Assembly: GCA_958450365.1 (NCBI GenBank) | Contig: CAUEEP010000741.1 | Coordinates: 1,558,001 to 1,622,000, forward strand | Origin: Mesorhabditis belari | Lineage: Eukaryota > Nematoda > Chromadorea > Rhabditida > Rhabditidae | Reading direction: 5' to 3' | DNA: 64,000 nt | In this document: piece after piece, positions 10,400 through 21,300 of the stretch | Numbering within the stretch: position 1 is the first letter of the stretch | Layout: each line of letters begins with the position of its first letter | The notes under the pieces: generated by a model | What the model saw: only the letters and a program-made list of their open reading frames with translations | Databases searched by the model: none | Told to the model about the DNA's origin: nothing | Made by a program: the position numbers and the translations under genes

Positions 10400-10739
10400 C
10401 AATTGCTAGTCACTTTTTTTTGGCTTTAATTGAATTAGAATGGAACTAGATTCGACTATAATAGAAGAAAATCAAAATTTTACAGTCTCTCTAAAGATAT
10501 TTCTAAAAAGATACGGTGTCCGATGATTCGTTCCTCCTTTGCTCCCTTTCCATTTCCCTTCTCTGCATAAAAAAAAGCACAAAGCGAATAAATGCTCTGT
10601 GATGTGAACGTGGAAAAGAGAGGAAAGAGAGGAAAACCTTAATGTTTACCAAAATTCTCTCCTTCTTTCCTTTCCTTTTTTTTTGCCTTTTTGTTTTTTG
10701 GTTCTTTTTATTTTCCGACTCAAAGAACAATAGTCGAGC
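10400..10739. other. Non-coding stretch
   Basis: No exon or element recognised; the minus-strand frame here runs on from the adjacent microsatellite. Confidence 0.4.
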
Positions 10740-11180
10740 TTTTGCCTCAGAAAATGAAATGAAATGAAAAAAATGAAATGCCTCAAAGAAAAACGAATTT
10801 GAAATGAAATAAATGAAAAAGAAATTAAATAAATTAAATGAAATGAATGAAATAAATGAAATGAATGAAATGAATGAAATGAATGAAATAAATGAAATCA
10901 ATTAAATGAAATAAATGAAAATAAATGAAATCAATGAATTAAATGAAATGAAATCAATGAAATGAAATAAATGAAATAGATGAAATAGATGAAATAGATG
11001 AAATAAATGAAATAAATGAATTGAAATCAATGAAATCAATGAAATGAAATAAATGAAATCAATGAAATCAATGAAATCAATGAAATAGATGAAATCAATG
11101 AAATTAAATAAATGAAATCAATGAAATAAATGAAATAAATGAAAATAAATGAAAAAGTAATGAAATAAATGAAAAAAGAA
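10740..11180. repeat. (AATGAAAT)n / (AAATGAAATC)n microsatellite
   Basis: About 440 bases of AATGAAAT, AATAAATG and AATCAATG units; reads as Phe-Ile-Ser on the minus strand. Confidence 0.92.
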
Positions 11181-11624
11181 ACCGAAATCTCGATCAAGAA
11201 CGAATTCGAAATGAAATGAGCACGAAGAAATTGAGATTTCGATAAAGAATTTCGATTTGATTTGAAGAAATTGAAATCTCGATCAAAATTCGAATTGGAA
11301 ATGTTTTTTTAGAGTTTTGAATCAAAATTTTGGTTTTCAATTTCTCTTTTTTTTGCAAAAACACTAGGAAAATACAGTTGTTTCATAGTTTTTCTAGAGT
11401 TTTGACCTTTTAAAAGATTACTGTCGCTTATGGTTGAACGATAAGTTTACAACCAAAAGCTACAGTAAAGCATAGATCTTAGTGTCGCTTACGGTTGAAC
11501 AATAAGTTTCAGACAGTCAGAATAGTACAAATTTGAACAATGTAGTCAACGAGAAAGCACATGGTTACTGTAGCGTTTTCTAGAATGGTTTTTATCCGGA
11601 AAGATTACCAAAAAAGAAAATGAA
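11181..11624. other. Non-coding; second copy of the 65-base dispersed repeat
   Basis: GAAATCTCGAT repeats at 11185-11285 and the copy of the 8665-8730 repeat at 11530-11600. CGATAAGTTT and AACAATAAGTTT repeats near 11440 and 11500. No exon seen. Confidence 0.4.
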
Positions 11625-11836
11625 AATTCGGATACCGGGATCGAACCCACCTCGCTGGCCTCGTAGTGTAGCAGCTTACCAGTAGGCCACAGAACCTTCC
11701 GAGTGGGCCGCTTAACTTCACCTTATGAAGGTCCCCCAAGCTTACCAGTTGACCACCGACCCGCCTCGGCGATCTGCTTAACTTCACCTTATGAAGGTCC
11801 CGCAAGCTTACCAGTTGACCACCGACCCATCTCGTC
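11625..11836 (-). pseudogene. tRNA-like module with two extra copies of its 5' half
   Basis: Minus strand, 11705-11628: CTGTGGCCTACTGGTAAGC (A-box) and GGGTTCGATCCCGGTATCC (B-box and T-arm), ends pairing as TCGGA/TCCGA. Upstream, a unit of about 80 bases, GGTCGGTGGTCAACTGGTAAGC... GGACCTTCATAAGGTGAAG, occurs twice (11706-11765 and 11766-11830). Each repeat carries its own A-box. Pol III-type promoter parts are present, but folding as tRNA is imperfect. Confidence 0.6.
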
Positions 11837-12939
11837 GAGGCGCGCCTAAAAACCTATTAAGGGCCCCCAAAAAAAATAAGAAATATTTAGAGATTCCCAA
11901 ATCAATTCATTTCCAAATAAATTAATAAGGTTTAAAAATAAAAATTAAAGTTAAATTTGTGTTTTGATTTTTTTTAAATTTTTTTGAATTTTTTTAAAAT
12001 GTTTGTTTTAAGGAAACCGCATTCAATTACAAACAAAACAAAGGAAAAAAAAAAAAAAAAGTCAGAAAAGTCTCGTTTCAAGCTCTCGAGACAGTGAAAA
12101 GCGGCGTTTGTAGGATCTTTTTTGAATTCAAAAAAGAGCCATTCCTGTCATCGAATCGAAATCGAGGAATCAAATCAATCAAATGAACTTGTAAACAAGT
12201 AATGATCGTTGTTGATTGTTGTTGAAAAGAAAAGAAAGAAAAGAGATAAGATCTCTTTGCCTCTTTTTGCTGAAATCTTTAGAGTGCCCTGCCCCCAATC
12301 TCATCAAATCTGTCACCAAAACATCTCTAAAAGAAAAAGGATTCCCAAATTTCCCGAACAATAAACACCAAAATATTGCACTAAATAGAATGATAAGGGA
12401 AAAAGGTCAATTTTCACTTCCAGAATCTTCACATCAAATTGATAAATGTTTTTGAAAGAATTTCAAAGATTATAGAAAGTTTTTCGTCAAATTTGACATA
12501 ACAAGGCTTCTTTTTTAAAGATTGAGAACATGATAAACAGATAACTAATTGAGAGAATTGAGAACGGGCAACTAATTGAGAGAATCAAAGCAAAACAAAG
12601 CTCAGGATTTTACAGAAAAAAAAACCCCCAAAATCTAATCAAGCAAATCCGGAAACTTGTAAACAAGTAATGTTGTTGATTTTTATTGACAAAGCTTTTC
12701 CGTATTTGATAAGTGAATCCAAATAGTGACTTTCAAAATAAAAATGGTTTAAAGTGAGAATTTTGAAATTTAGTTGTCACAAGGGACGAAATTTGACTGA
12801 TAATTTTGAAAATGGCTTTGAATTTCGACTTTCAAAAGTGGGATCAAAGCTAAAAAGATCCAAAAGAAGGATAGGTTTGCCCTGGTTGACCCAAGCTCAA
12901 AAAAGGAAAAAAAGAAAGGGGAAAGGGGAGGAATAAGAC
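11837..12939. other. Non-coding stretch with a diverged duplication
   Basis: AACTTGTAAACAAGTAATG occurs at 12186 and 12654, both followed by TGTTGATT, which suggests an old duplication. A minus-strand frame at 12179-12361 follows an acceptor-like CTTTTTCTTTTAG but has no donor; I do not call it an exon. Confidence 0.35.
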
Positions 12940-12941
12940 AT

Positions 12942-12962
12942 TTGTCTGTCCGTCTGGCTGTT

Positions 12963-13001
<39 letters not shown>

Positions 13002-13345
13002 TTGCCTGTCCGTCAGTCAGTCCGTCTGTCTGTTTCTCTGTCCATCTGTCCATCTGTATGTCTGTCCGTCTGTCCGTCTGTCTGTCTGTCTCTCTGTCTG
13101 TCCGTCTGTCTGTCTGTTTGCCTGTCCGTCCCTCGGTCTGTGCGTGCTACTCCTTAGCCGCCAAAGGACCGTTTGCAATGATTTGGCATTTCAATTCAAC
13201 CTATTCAACAGCGCCGTTGAATAGGGAATTATATGTAGTTGTGCAACGTGCTTTTGGATCCTTTAAAAAGCACAATCCGAGTCGCACGGGGAGGTCGAAC
13301 CCGAATCGTATGGGCGGCGCGCTATCCACTGCTCCACGGCGACAA
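12942..13345 (-). mobile_element. SINE with tRNA-like head and (CAGA)n tail, copy 1
   Basis: Read on the minus strand: head 13345-13270 with A-box-like TGGAGCAGTGGATAGCGC and B-box GGGTTCGACCTCC; body of about 120 bases including GTTGCACAACTACAT and AACGGTCC; then CGCACAGACC and a tail of (CAGACAGA)n to 12942. The body words and order match copies at 40960-41285 and 48770-49110. No protein coding. Confidence 0.75.
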
Positions 13346-14139
13346 AAGCCGTTCGCCTCCAAAACATCTAGAAAAACCCGCTCTTAGGCGGATTTCTCGG
13401 CTGTTCATTCAATATTTGCAAAGATTGCAACAAAATTTGCAACGATTAAGCACAAAGAATACGAATAAGAAAAGCGATATTTATCTGAAGCTTTGAAAAC
13501 TATTTAATTGACTCAAAACTTTGAAATCAAAAGCTTTCAATAATAAAATAAATAAGAGAAAAGAAAAAGCATAAAACCTCCATAAAATCTCAATGTAAAA
13601 AGTGTTTTGCTGATAATTTCCCCTTAAACTATGCAAATTCGCCTTTAAACTAGGCAAATTTTCACTTAAACTGCTTAAATTTGCTTTCAAAACAGTCGAA
13701 AACCGTTAAAAGTGCACAATTTCAAATCAATATTCAAAAATTATACAAAAAATAGCAAAATAGCTGAGATGTCGATAGCTGAGATGTCGTTTTTTTGAAA
13801 TCTACGCATAAAATTACTTTAGAAAAACGGGTTTTCAAGAAAACAAGGCTCAAAGGTTTAAACGATTTAAACAAAACGATTTAAACAAACGGTTTCATGC
13901 CCCCAAACAAGGCTCAAAGATTTAAACGATCGAATCTCTATTGCAGAGAAAACTTCCAAAAATCCTACAAGAAATTCTGAAGCCTTTTTCAGAGAGAAAG
14001 CCTAGAAGTGGTGTTTCGCATTTTGGGGAAAAAGGAGAGAAAAGGAGGCTGGACGAAAAGAAACGAATTCGCAGCTGTCCGCCGCGCAGAGGGGCCGCCC
14101 CTCTTCCTTTTTCTCCCTTCTTCTTCCTTTTCAACATTG
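13346..14139. other. Non-coding stretch
   Basis: Mostly AT-rich. ACTAGGCAAATTTTC / ACTATGCAAATTCG / ACTGCTTAAATTTG units at 13627-13690 are a short diverged tandem. CGATTTAAACAAA repeats at 13860-13890. Confidence 0.35.
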
Positions 14140-14275
14140 ACGGAAAAGAGAATGGTATACCCTCTTTCGCCTCTTTCCCTCTTTCCCGTCTTTCCCTCTT
14201 TCCCTCTTTCCCTCTTTCCCTCTTCTCTTTTCCCTCTTTCCCTCTTTCCCTCTTCTCTTTTCCCCTCCATTTCCC
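14140..14275. repeat. (CCCTCTTT)n polypyrimidine tract
   Basis: TTTCCCTC units over about 120 bases, source of the overlapping frames on both strands at 13922-14480. Confidence 0.9.
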
Positions 14276-14547
14276 CTCAACCCCACATATGCACCTCTCG
14301 AATCGACTGGGGAATTGAAGAGTGGGAGAGAAAGAAAGAGAATGAGAGAAAGAGATTATTCGGCCACACTCCGGTCGATACTCCTGCACCCCATCTCTTT
14401 CTTTTTCCCTTTTCCCCTCTCCATCTTTCCATGAACTCAAAATTTGCATCTTCTTTAAGTGAATTCGATAAAAGTAACAAATTTCAAATTATACTGAACG
14501 AAAACCGGCAGCGAATGGTTTACTGCAATCTACTATATATAAAAGAG

Positions 14548-14596
14548 CAGTATCTGTCTGTCTGTTTGGCTGTCTGTCTGTCTGTCTGCCTGTTTT

Positions 14597-14629
<33 letters not shown>

Positions 14630-14765
14630 TTGTCTGCTTGTCTGTCTGCCTGCTTGTTCGTCTATCTATCCGTCTGTCTGCCTGTCTGTCCGTCTGTATG
14701 TCTATCTGTCCATCTGTCTGTCTGTCTGTCTATCTGTCTGTCCGTCTGTATGTCTGTCTGTCCAG
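14548..14765. repeat. (CTGT)n microsatellite with TC variants
   Basis: TCTGTCTG units, with CCGTCTG variants. By analogy with the SINE copies this could be a tail, but no tRNA-like head is seen nearby. Confidence 0.9.
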
Positions 14766-15346
14766 TAGATAGATGATGTCCAGTAGATAGATAGATATCG
14801 ATATTGCGTCGGAGAATATCAGGATTTAGTCTCGAGATTGTTTTAAGCAAGGGAAAACAAGCGCTGAGCGTCAGTGTTTAATCTATTTCCTATTAATCCT
14901 ATTAATCCTAATCTATTAATCCGAAGAATCCTAAAGTACAAATAACGAGAAAAAATCGAAATTTTGACATTTCATGCTTTCTACAGGCTTTGACTAAAAA
15001 AAAATACTGAAAAATCAGCATTCACAGTTCAAAAACTTTCACAAATTTACAAAAAAGTAGGCCGGAGAAAAAGCTAATGAAAAAGTTAATGAAAAGCTAA
15101 TGAAAAGTTAATAAAGCTATTAGCTATTAGCTAAAAAAGCTTCAAAGCTTCAATTGACTTCAAAAAAAAGCTTCAAATGATTACAAAACTATGCTATAAA
15201 GGCCTATTTGACTATTTGGCCTATTTGGCCTATTTGACTTTAAATTTTGACTCTTGTGAATGTCTTCTGTGCTTCACAGGATGTAGATTTACAAGAGTTG
15301 CATTCACTCATAAATTTTATTTGAATTCGGAGAAGATCGGGGAAAG
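14766..15346. other. Non-coding stretch with small inverted repeat
   Basis: ACTCTTGTGAATG (15250) is inverted as ACAAGAGTTGCATTC (15291). TTCACAG at 15274-15280 could be an acceptor before a 14-codon frame; not enough to call an exon. AAAGCTAATGAAAAGTTAATG repeats at 15068-15110. Confidence 0.35.
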
Positions 15347-15505
15347 ATGAAAGAGATGAAAGAGATGAAAGGACGAAGGGGAAAGGGGAAAACCGCTCGA
15401 TACTCACCCAACTTCTCTATTCCCTCAACTTCTCGATTCCCTACTCTTTTCCTATTTTCGTCGTTTCTAGAAACGAGAAACACTTCTTCTGACCAATACA
15501 GACAG

Positions 15506-15509
<4 letters not shown>

Positions 15510-15536
<27 letters not shown>

Positions 15537-15545
15537 TTTTTCTTC
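15510..15545. repeat. (TTTC)n microsatellite
   Basis: About nine units of TTTC. Confidence 0.9.
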
Positions 15546-15597
15546 TTCTTCTTTCCCTTGCCTTTCCCTCTTTCTCTTGGCAAGTTAAGGTACTGGA

Positions 15598-15780
15598 TAG
15601 CTCAATGGCTAGAGGCTCAATGGCTAGAGGCTCAATGGCTAGAGGCTCAATGGCTAGAGGCTCAATGGCTAGAGGCTCAATGGCTAGAGGCTCAATGGCT
15701 AGAGGCTCAATGGCTAGAGGCTCAATGGCTAGAGGCTCAATGGCTAGAGGCTCAATGGCTAGAGGCTCAATGGCTAGAGC
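15598..15780. repeat. Perfect 15-base minisatellite GGCTCAATGGCTAGA
   Basis: Twelve essentially identical units. Because 15 is a multiple of three, every frame gives a regular pentapeptide (Met-Ala-Arg-Gly-Ser). The unit, with the preceding GGATAGCTCAATGG, matches the D-arm/A-box of tRNA genes (TAGCTCAATGG..AGAG). Confidence 0.95.
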
Positions 15781-16107
15781 AAAGGTTATAATTTCAGAAA
15801 ATGATACCCAAAGAGGTCAAAAATTCTGCCATGACGTCAAAACGTTGGGAACTTTGTGAACTTCAAAAAACTTTGTGAGAAAAAGAAAAAGAAATGAAAT
15901 TGCAAATGAAGAATTGAGCAAAAAAAAAACAATTTTATAAATGATCAGATCAGAGATTTCTAGAAGTCTCTCAAATCAATTTTTGTTCTGAAACAATAAG
16001 TATACGCTACGTCCAATTCAGAATCAAGCCCATCACTCTAAACAGATCAGACGATCAGACGGAACAGATCAGACGTTGATCAGACGTTGATCAGACGTTT
16101 GACCTCA
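15781..16107. other. Non-coding stretch
   Basis: CAGACGTTGAT is repeated at 16065-16100. No exon seen. Confidence 0.35.
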
Positions 16108-16200
16108 CTTCACTCTAGATCCGATCTCTAGAACACTCTAGAAAATTCTAGATCACTCTAGAATACTCTAGAACACTCTAGATCACTCTAGAACGTAACA
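16108..16200. repeat. Short tandem of (A/T)CACTCTAGA
   Basis: Eight or so 10-base units, each containing the palindrome TCTAGA. Confidence 0.85.
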
Positions 16201-16559
16201 GAGATACTGGTTTAACTAATCCAAGCAATCAATCAGAAACAAATCCTACTGAAACCCTATCCTAAACTACCAAATGCCATCCCAGGAATTCAAATTCTGA
16301 ACTTCAGCATAACTCTTGCAAGTCAATCAAAGTCAATGTCAATGTCAATCAAAGTCAACTTTGTGAAGTGACGATGGTCAATGAAATCACGGCGGTGCAA
16401 ACCGACCCGTAGTTTAATTTCAACGCGCGACTCGCTTGGGACTCTGAACCTGCGACTAACCGAGCCCAACGTTGCTCTTAACTTGGTGGATCGAACGTAA
16501 TGATTACCAGACATTTGATAACTGGGCATTAGTGCATTCGGTTTTTAGAGCTAAATAAA

Positions 16560-16795
16560 TGTTTGGTGATCAAATGCCCAGTTATCTAATGTCCAGTCAT
16601 CTAATGTCGAGTTATCTAATGTCCAGCTATCAAATGTCCAGTTATCTAACGTCCAGTTATCTAACGTCCAGTTATCTAACGTCCAGTTATCTAATGTCCA
16701 GTTATCAAATCTCCAGTTATCAAATGTCCAGTTATCAAATGTCCAGTTATCTAATGTCCAGTTATCTAATGTCCAGCTATCTAATGTCCAATAAC
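16560..16795. repeat. 15-base minisatellite TGTCCAGTTATCTAA
   Basis: About 16 units of TGTCCAGTTATCTAA or CGTCCAGTTATCTAA; gives a false Met-Ser-Ser-Tyr-Leu frame. An inverted stray unit TACCAGACATTTGATAACTGG lies at 16504, just left of the array. Confidence 0.95.
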
Positions 16796-17204
16796 CGACG
16801 AGATGCCGTGTTTAAACGTGGCGAGAACCGTAACGTGAGACAGGACGGATATCAGTTTAGATATCAGTTTAGATATCAGTTTAGAAGTCTTGTGATTGAA
16901 TTGAAATTTCCGGCTGCTAGCTACAAATTTACAAGCTGAAATACAAAATCAAATACAAAATCGCAAATGCAAATCTATACAAAAAGAACCCTTCATTTCC
17001 AGCAACTCTCAGTTTTTCTACCAATAAAACCGTAGTTTGCAATGTTCTGGTTAAGTAAAAACGCAAGGATTTCCATTTTTTCAAACATAAGACTTCACAA
17101 AGTCGGTTAAAAAGTTAGTTAGTTAGTTATGTTAAAAGTTGTTGACAAAACTGAAACCGAAAGCAAGAGATAATCTTTTTTGCTTGCGGATCTTTACGGT
17201 TACC

Positions 17205-17251
17205 GGGTGGGGGAGGAGGAGGAGGAAGAGGAGGTGGAAGAGGTGGAAGAG

Positions 17252-17285
<34 letters not shown>

Positions 17286-17366
17286 GAGGAGGAAGAGGAG
17301 GAGGTGGAAGAGGAGGTGGAAGAGGTGGGGGGGGGGGGGGGGGGGGGGAGGGGGGAGGAGGAGGAG

Positions 17367-17398
<32 letters not shown>

Positions 17399-17455
17399 TG
17401 GAAGAGGAGGTGGAAGAGGTGGAAGAGGAGGAGGAGGAGGAAGAGGAGGAGGTAT
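17205..17455. repeat. Polypurine (GGA)n/(GGAAGA)n tract with a run of 22 G
   Basis: 250 bases with purine on one strand only, including G at 17327-17348. Four-G runs and GGA repeats could form quadruplex or triplex DNA. Open in all frames; no protein is inferred. Confidence 0.93.
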
Positions 17456-18336
17456 AATCATATAATCAATAAAAGTATAATCATAAAAATCTGTGGTAAA
17501 AGAATCTTTGGGTAAAAGTTTCGGCCTAATTTACTACAGTGTCTTCTATTCTATTCTAATTCACCTACACTCTCAATTGTGTCTGTGGCAGTGACTGTTC
17601 CAACCACAAACAGTCATGAACTTTGGCTATTCAAAAGCAAAGTCTCGAGTATCGACAAACTATGAAAGTTCATTTATAAAAGTTGTGAGTTACCAAAACA
17701 CTATTGCATTCGAATTATTGAAGTTTGATAAATTTATTTTGTGCACTTTTTTTTTCACTTCTCTCACGTTCTTATTACCACCTTTTGTAGTGATTTGAAC
17801 TTCGCGACTTTTTAAAATACTAGCTTCACTTCAAATACAATTTTTTTGTAGTCAGATCTCAATTTCCACAAAAAACTTCATCGGTTATTTTTAAGAAAAC
17901 AAATAAACCCACTTTATCCCAAATCGAGAACTGAGAGAAAAATACCCGCACTTTGACACAAGCTTCAAAAGAATCAAAAAAGATGAAAATTTACAACAAT
18001 GTACACAGCGGCGTTAAACTCGAAATATGCACAAGCAATTTTACCGACTAGAAATATGGGAATATAAAAGTATAATAGACAAAGTAAACTTCAAACAAAT
18101 GCAGATCAAAGAAAAAAAAAGAAAAGAATAGGGTACAAGATTTAAAGAACCTAAACGCTGGAATACCCGAAAAAAACAGCTATCCGTTATCCGTAATTTC
18201 TGCAAAAACAATCATATGGCAGCAAGAGATTTTTGGTCTGTTATGCACACGAGGAAATTTGGTGAAATGACAAAATGCTTACAAACAATAAGGCATTCAT
18301 TGTGAAGTGATTGGACTGAGGAGAACATCGTCTACA
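17456..18336. other. Non-coding, 3' of the acyltransferase gene
   Basis: AT-rich sequence after the stop codon at 18337. No exon or element recognised. Confidence 0.4.
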
Positions 18337-21300
18337 TCATTGTCGCTCCTTGCATGTCGCCTTCGCTGCCGCGTTGGAATCTGAAACCTTAAAAATTAAC
18401 AACAAATTTATTGCTTGAGTTTTTAACTATCTAAATTTGTAAATTAGAATACTTTAAATGGTCATGTTTCATCAATACTTTAAATCAACTGTCATATCAA
18501 CTCACCGCATCTTCAGGTATTGTCCCTTCATCCTCATCCGATGAAACAATCACGTCTTCGGGCAATTCTTCCAGCGAATTGTATCCCGAAACACCCGGTG
18601 ATTTGAAAGTGACTAGAAAAAGCGAATTTCTTAGAATCAAACTAAGCACTCACTGTATTCTCCGTCATCCTCTGCTTCCGCGTTCGCCCTGAGTCCGTCG
18701 CTGGTCGAAGTGTAACGGGCAAATCGATGGCAATATCTTAAACAATCATTTCCAAATAAAATATAGGAAACTATTGCTAAAATTTGCCCAATCAAAGTTT
18801 ACTAGCTAGCTCACTTTTCTTGTTGTTTCCGAACGAGCTTCGGTGGCACGCGTGAGCGTTTCAGTTGGCCATCCCATTCCAAATCGACCAATCCTCCCTT
18901 TTGAGCGATTGCCTTCTTCACTCGGTTAGCGAAATCGATCGCATCTTCACCTTCCTGAAACAACAACTTCGAAATTTGCACAAAAGCCATGTACGCCTAC
19001 TTGTGGTTATTTGGCGGCATACAAAAAAATGACAAAAATGAAATGAATATTCACAAAAGAAACTTACATGTATCCTCATTGGTGGCAGGTACCAAACGTT
19101 GCAGATAATCGCCCAAGATGTCTGCATCCTAAATCCGTCTTGTTTAACGCATTCGCGACAATGTGAGTCACCGGTGACCAAAAGGTGTCTGGCCACTGGG
19201 ACCGTATGAGTGACTCTCAGGCTATATTTGGCGTTTTTATGAACCAATTGGACTGAAAATTTGTATCCTAGGGCTTTCGGGGATGGGGAATCTACAGTAG
19301 CCCGAAGTACTCAAAATAGGGGTGGTCGTTTCGGCCATTTTGAGGAATTCCCAACTTCGGCACTAAAGAAACTTTTTTTTCCTCTTTGACCGATTTTGAT
19401 GCTTTGGTATCAATCTCCACTAATAAAAAGTGAAGAGACCGCAAAAGTGTTGAAAAAATCACAAAGTTATTAATTTTCTTGTGAAAAAATCACGGTTATT
19501 TCAGAATTTTCACTTCTAAACAAAACGAAGATTCTATATAAAATTTTCATTTTTACGTAATCGCGCGGCTTTTGGCACACGGTTTTTAGGTATAAGGGGA
19601 CAAAACAAAGCTCGGTTTCTTTTTTTCTCTCCATTTCGGTTCAATTATCCAAGTTGTGGCACGTGTGTGGTGGCAGCCTTGGTGACTTCAGAATTCAAAA
19701 CTTGGATTTGGCGGATTTGGATTTGGCTTCCTCACCACAGAAAACCCTTGGAAATAAAGTTTTAAACCTTTAGCCTTATTCCCAAATGATAGTTTTCAAA
19801 TAAACACCCCTGTCGTGAATGTGTTAGAAAAAATAAAACCAAAAGCACCTCAAAAGATATTCGGCCCATGTTTGTTCACTACTATTCCAGAAGGGATCAC
19901 CAAAACGAGAGTCGTACTTCATGGCAATTGGGAAGATCGTAGCTCCAACCTGCAATGAAAAGCTCGTAAAAGTTCGGAATGTTAAACCTCAAAAGATCCT
20001 TTCTTGAACATCATCACCGATGTGTTGTTTATGCAAGTGCCCTCCGGGAAGATCAAAATCGGTAACTTGTTGACATCACTCACATGCTCACGCAACCTAA
20101 AACAAATTATTTGAGGCATAAGGTAAAAATTTATTCATCTTTCAGGGTGCACAAGAGAGTGAAGGTCAACTCAAAAATTCTCTTTAAGTTTTGCTAACAC
20201 GATAATTTAAACTTGAAAAAACTATCTACGATAACGTTAATGTAAAGCCACACTATCAGTGCAGATAATTTATACTTACATGTGCGCAACGGTTGCTCGA
20301 TCCTTGGCCTCCGATCGCTCGAACCAAATGTGTGAAGATGCTCTTGAAAGCGCTCGTTGCACCAATCCAAGAATGCCTGGATGTCGTTGTCCAATTAAGG
20401 CGTACACGTTGTCTGTTGATAAAATCATTGCGTCCATTGGTGACGTGTGGTTGGCCACAGCAATTCCTGAATTTGAGCTTTACCTAAATAGGTATTCAAA
20501 CAAGAGGATACCGCTGCCTGGAGGACGATTGTGCTCATCGTGGAAATGGACTACAGCAGAAACCGATCTTGAAAGAATCCGATAGCAGATGAGCATACAG
20601 TTAAAGTTGAGTCTCCTAAAAACTTTGCATTAATTAGATTCTTATGAATTTTTCATTTCTTTTAAAAAACTAAACCAATATTTAGCATCGTTTACATACT
20701 TGATCAGTTTGCAAGATTTGGCAAAATTCACCTTTTCAAAGCTCCATCGGGGAAAAGACCAATAATCGCCGTGCTGACCACCAAAAACACCAATCCGATG
20801 CTGAAGATTGATATCCGAAGAGGCAACAAAACGCAATAGCGTAGCAAGAATCCGAGCGAATAGAGGACCGTAAGCTTCCAGCTAAAATTTCAATAGAATG
20901 AACCATAAGCAATAGATTTACTTGACGAATTGATAAAATCGAATTGAAGTTCTCGTCAACATGTTCCAACTAGCCAATTGTTCCGCCTCAAATCGAGAAG
21001 TGACCTCATCTTCGATGATCGACTCGATACCAGCCTAAAGGAATGAAATCTTAAGGTAAAAATTAAGTTTATTTAATTCAGAACATTTATTAAATTCGCT
21101 GCAAATGTTTGGTTCACTTTTGCAATTGAAAACATTCACTCTTACTGGAGTTTTAAATTTTCAAGAACTCGCGATGTAAAAACAGCTGAATTTTTTTCTT
21201 TCAAAATTACCTTGACAAAGTCGATCGAATCCCTCATCACAGCCCATCCTCGACTGTTCACCAGCACTTCTCCATCGTCTTCGTCCTCGTCGAATTGGAT

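Noticed and set aside
12179..12361. Minus-strand frame after CTTTTTCTTTTAG (DVLVTDLMRLGAGHSK)
   Set aside because: No donor or partner exon with matching phase; the end is (AAC)- and (TTTC)-type low complexity.
15275..15326. Possible terminal exon after GCTTCACAG (DVDLQELHSLINFI)
   Set aside because: Only 14 codons, part of a small inverted repeat, and no upstream exon found.
15347..15859. 170-codon frame with twelve Met-Ala-Arg-Gly-Ser repeats
   Set aside because: The pentapeptide is the 15-base minisatellite; the flanks are low-complexity and lack splice or start context.
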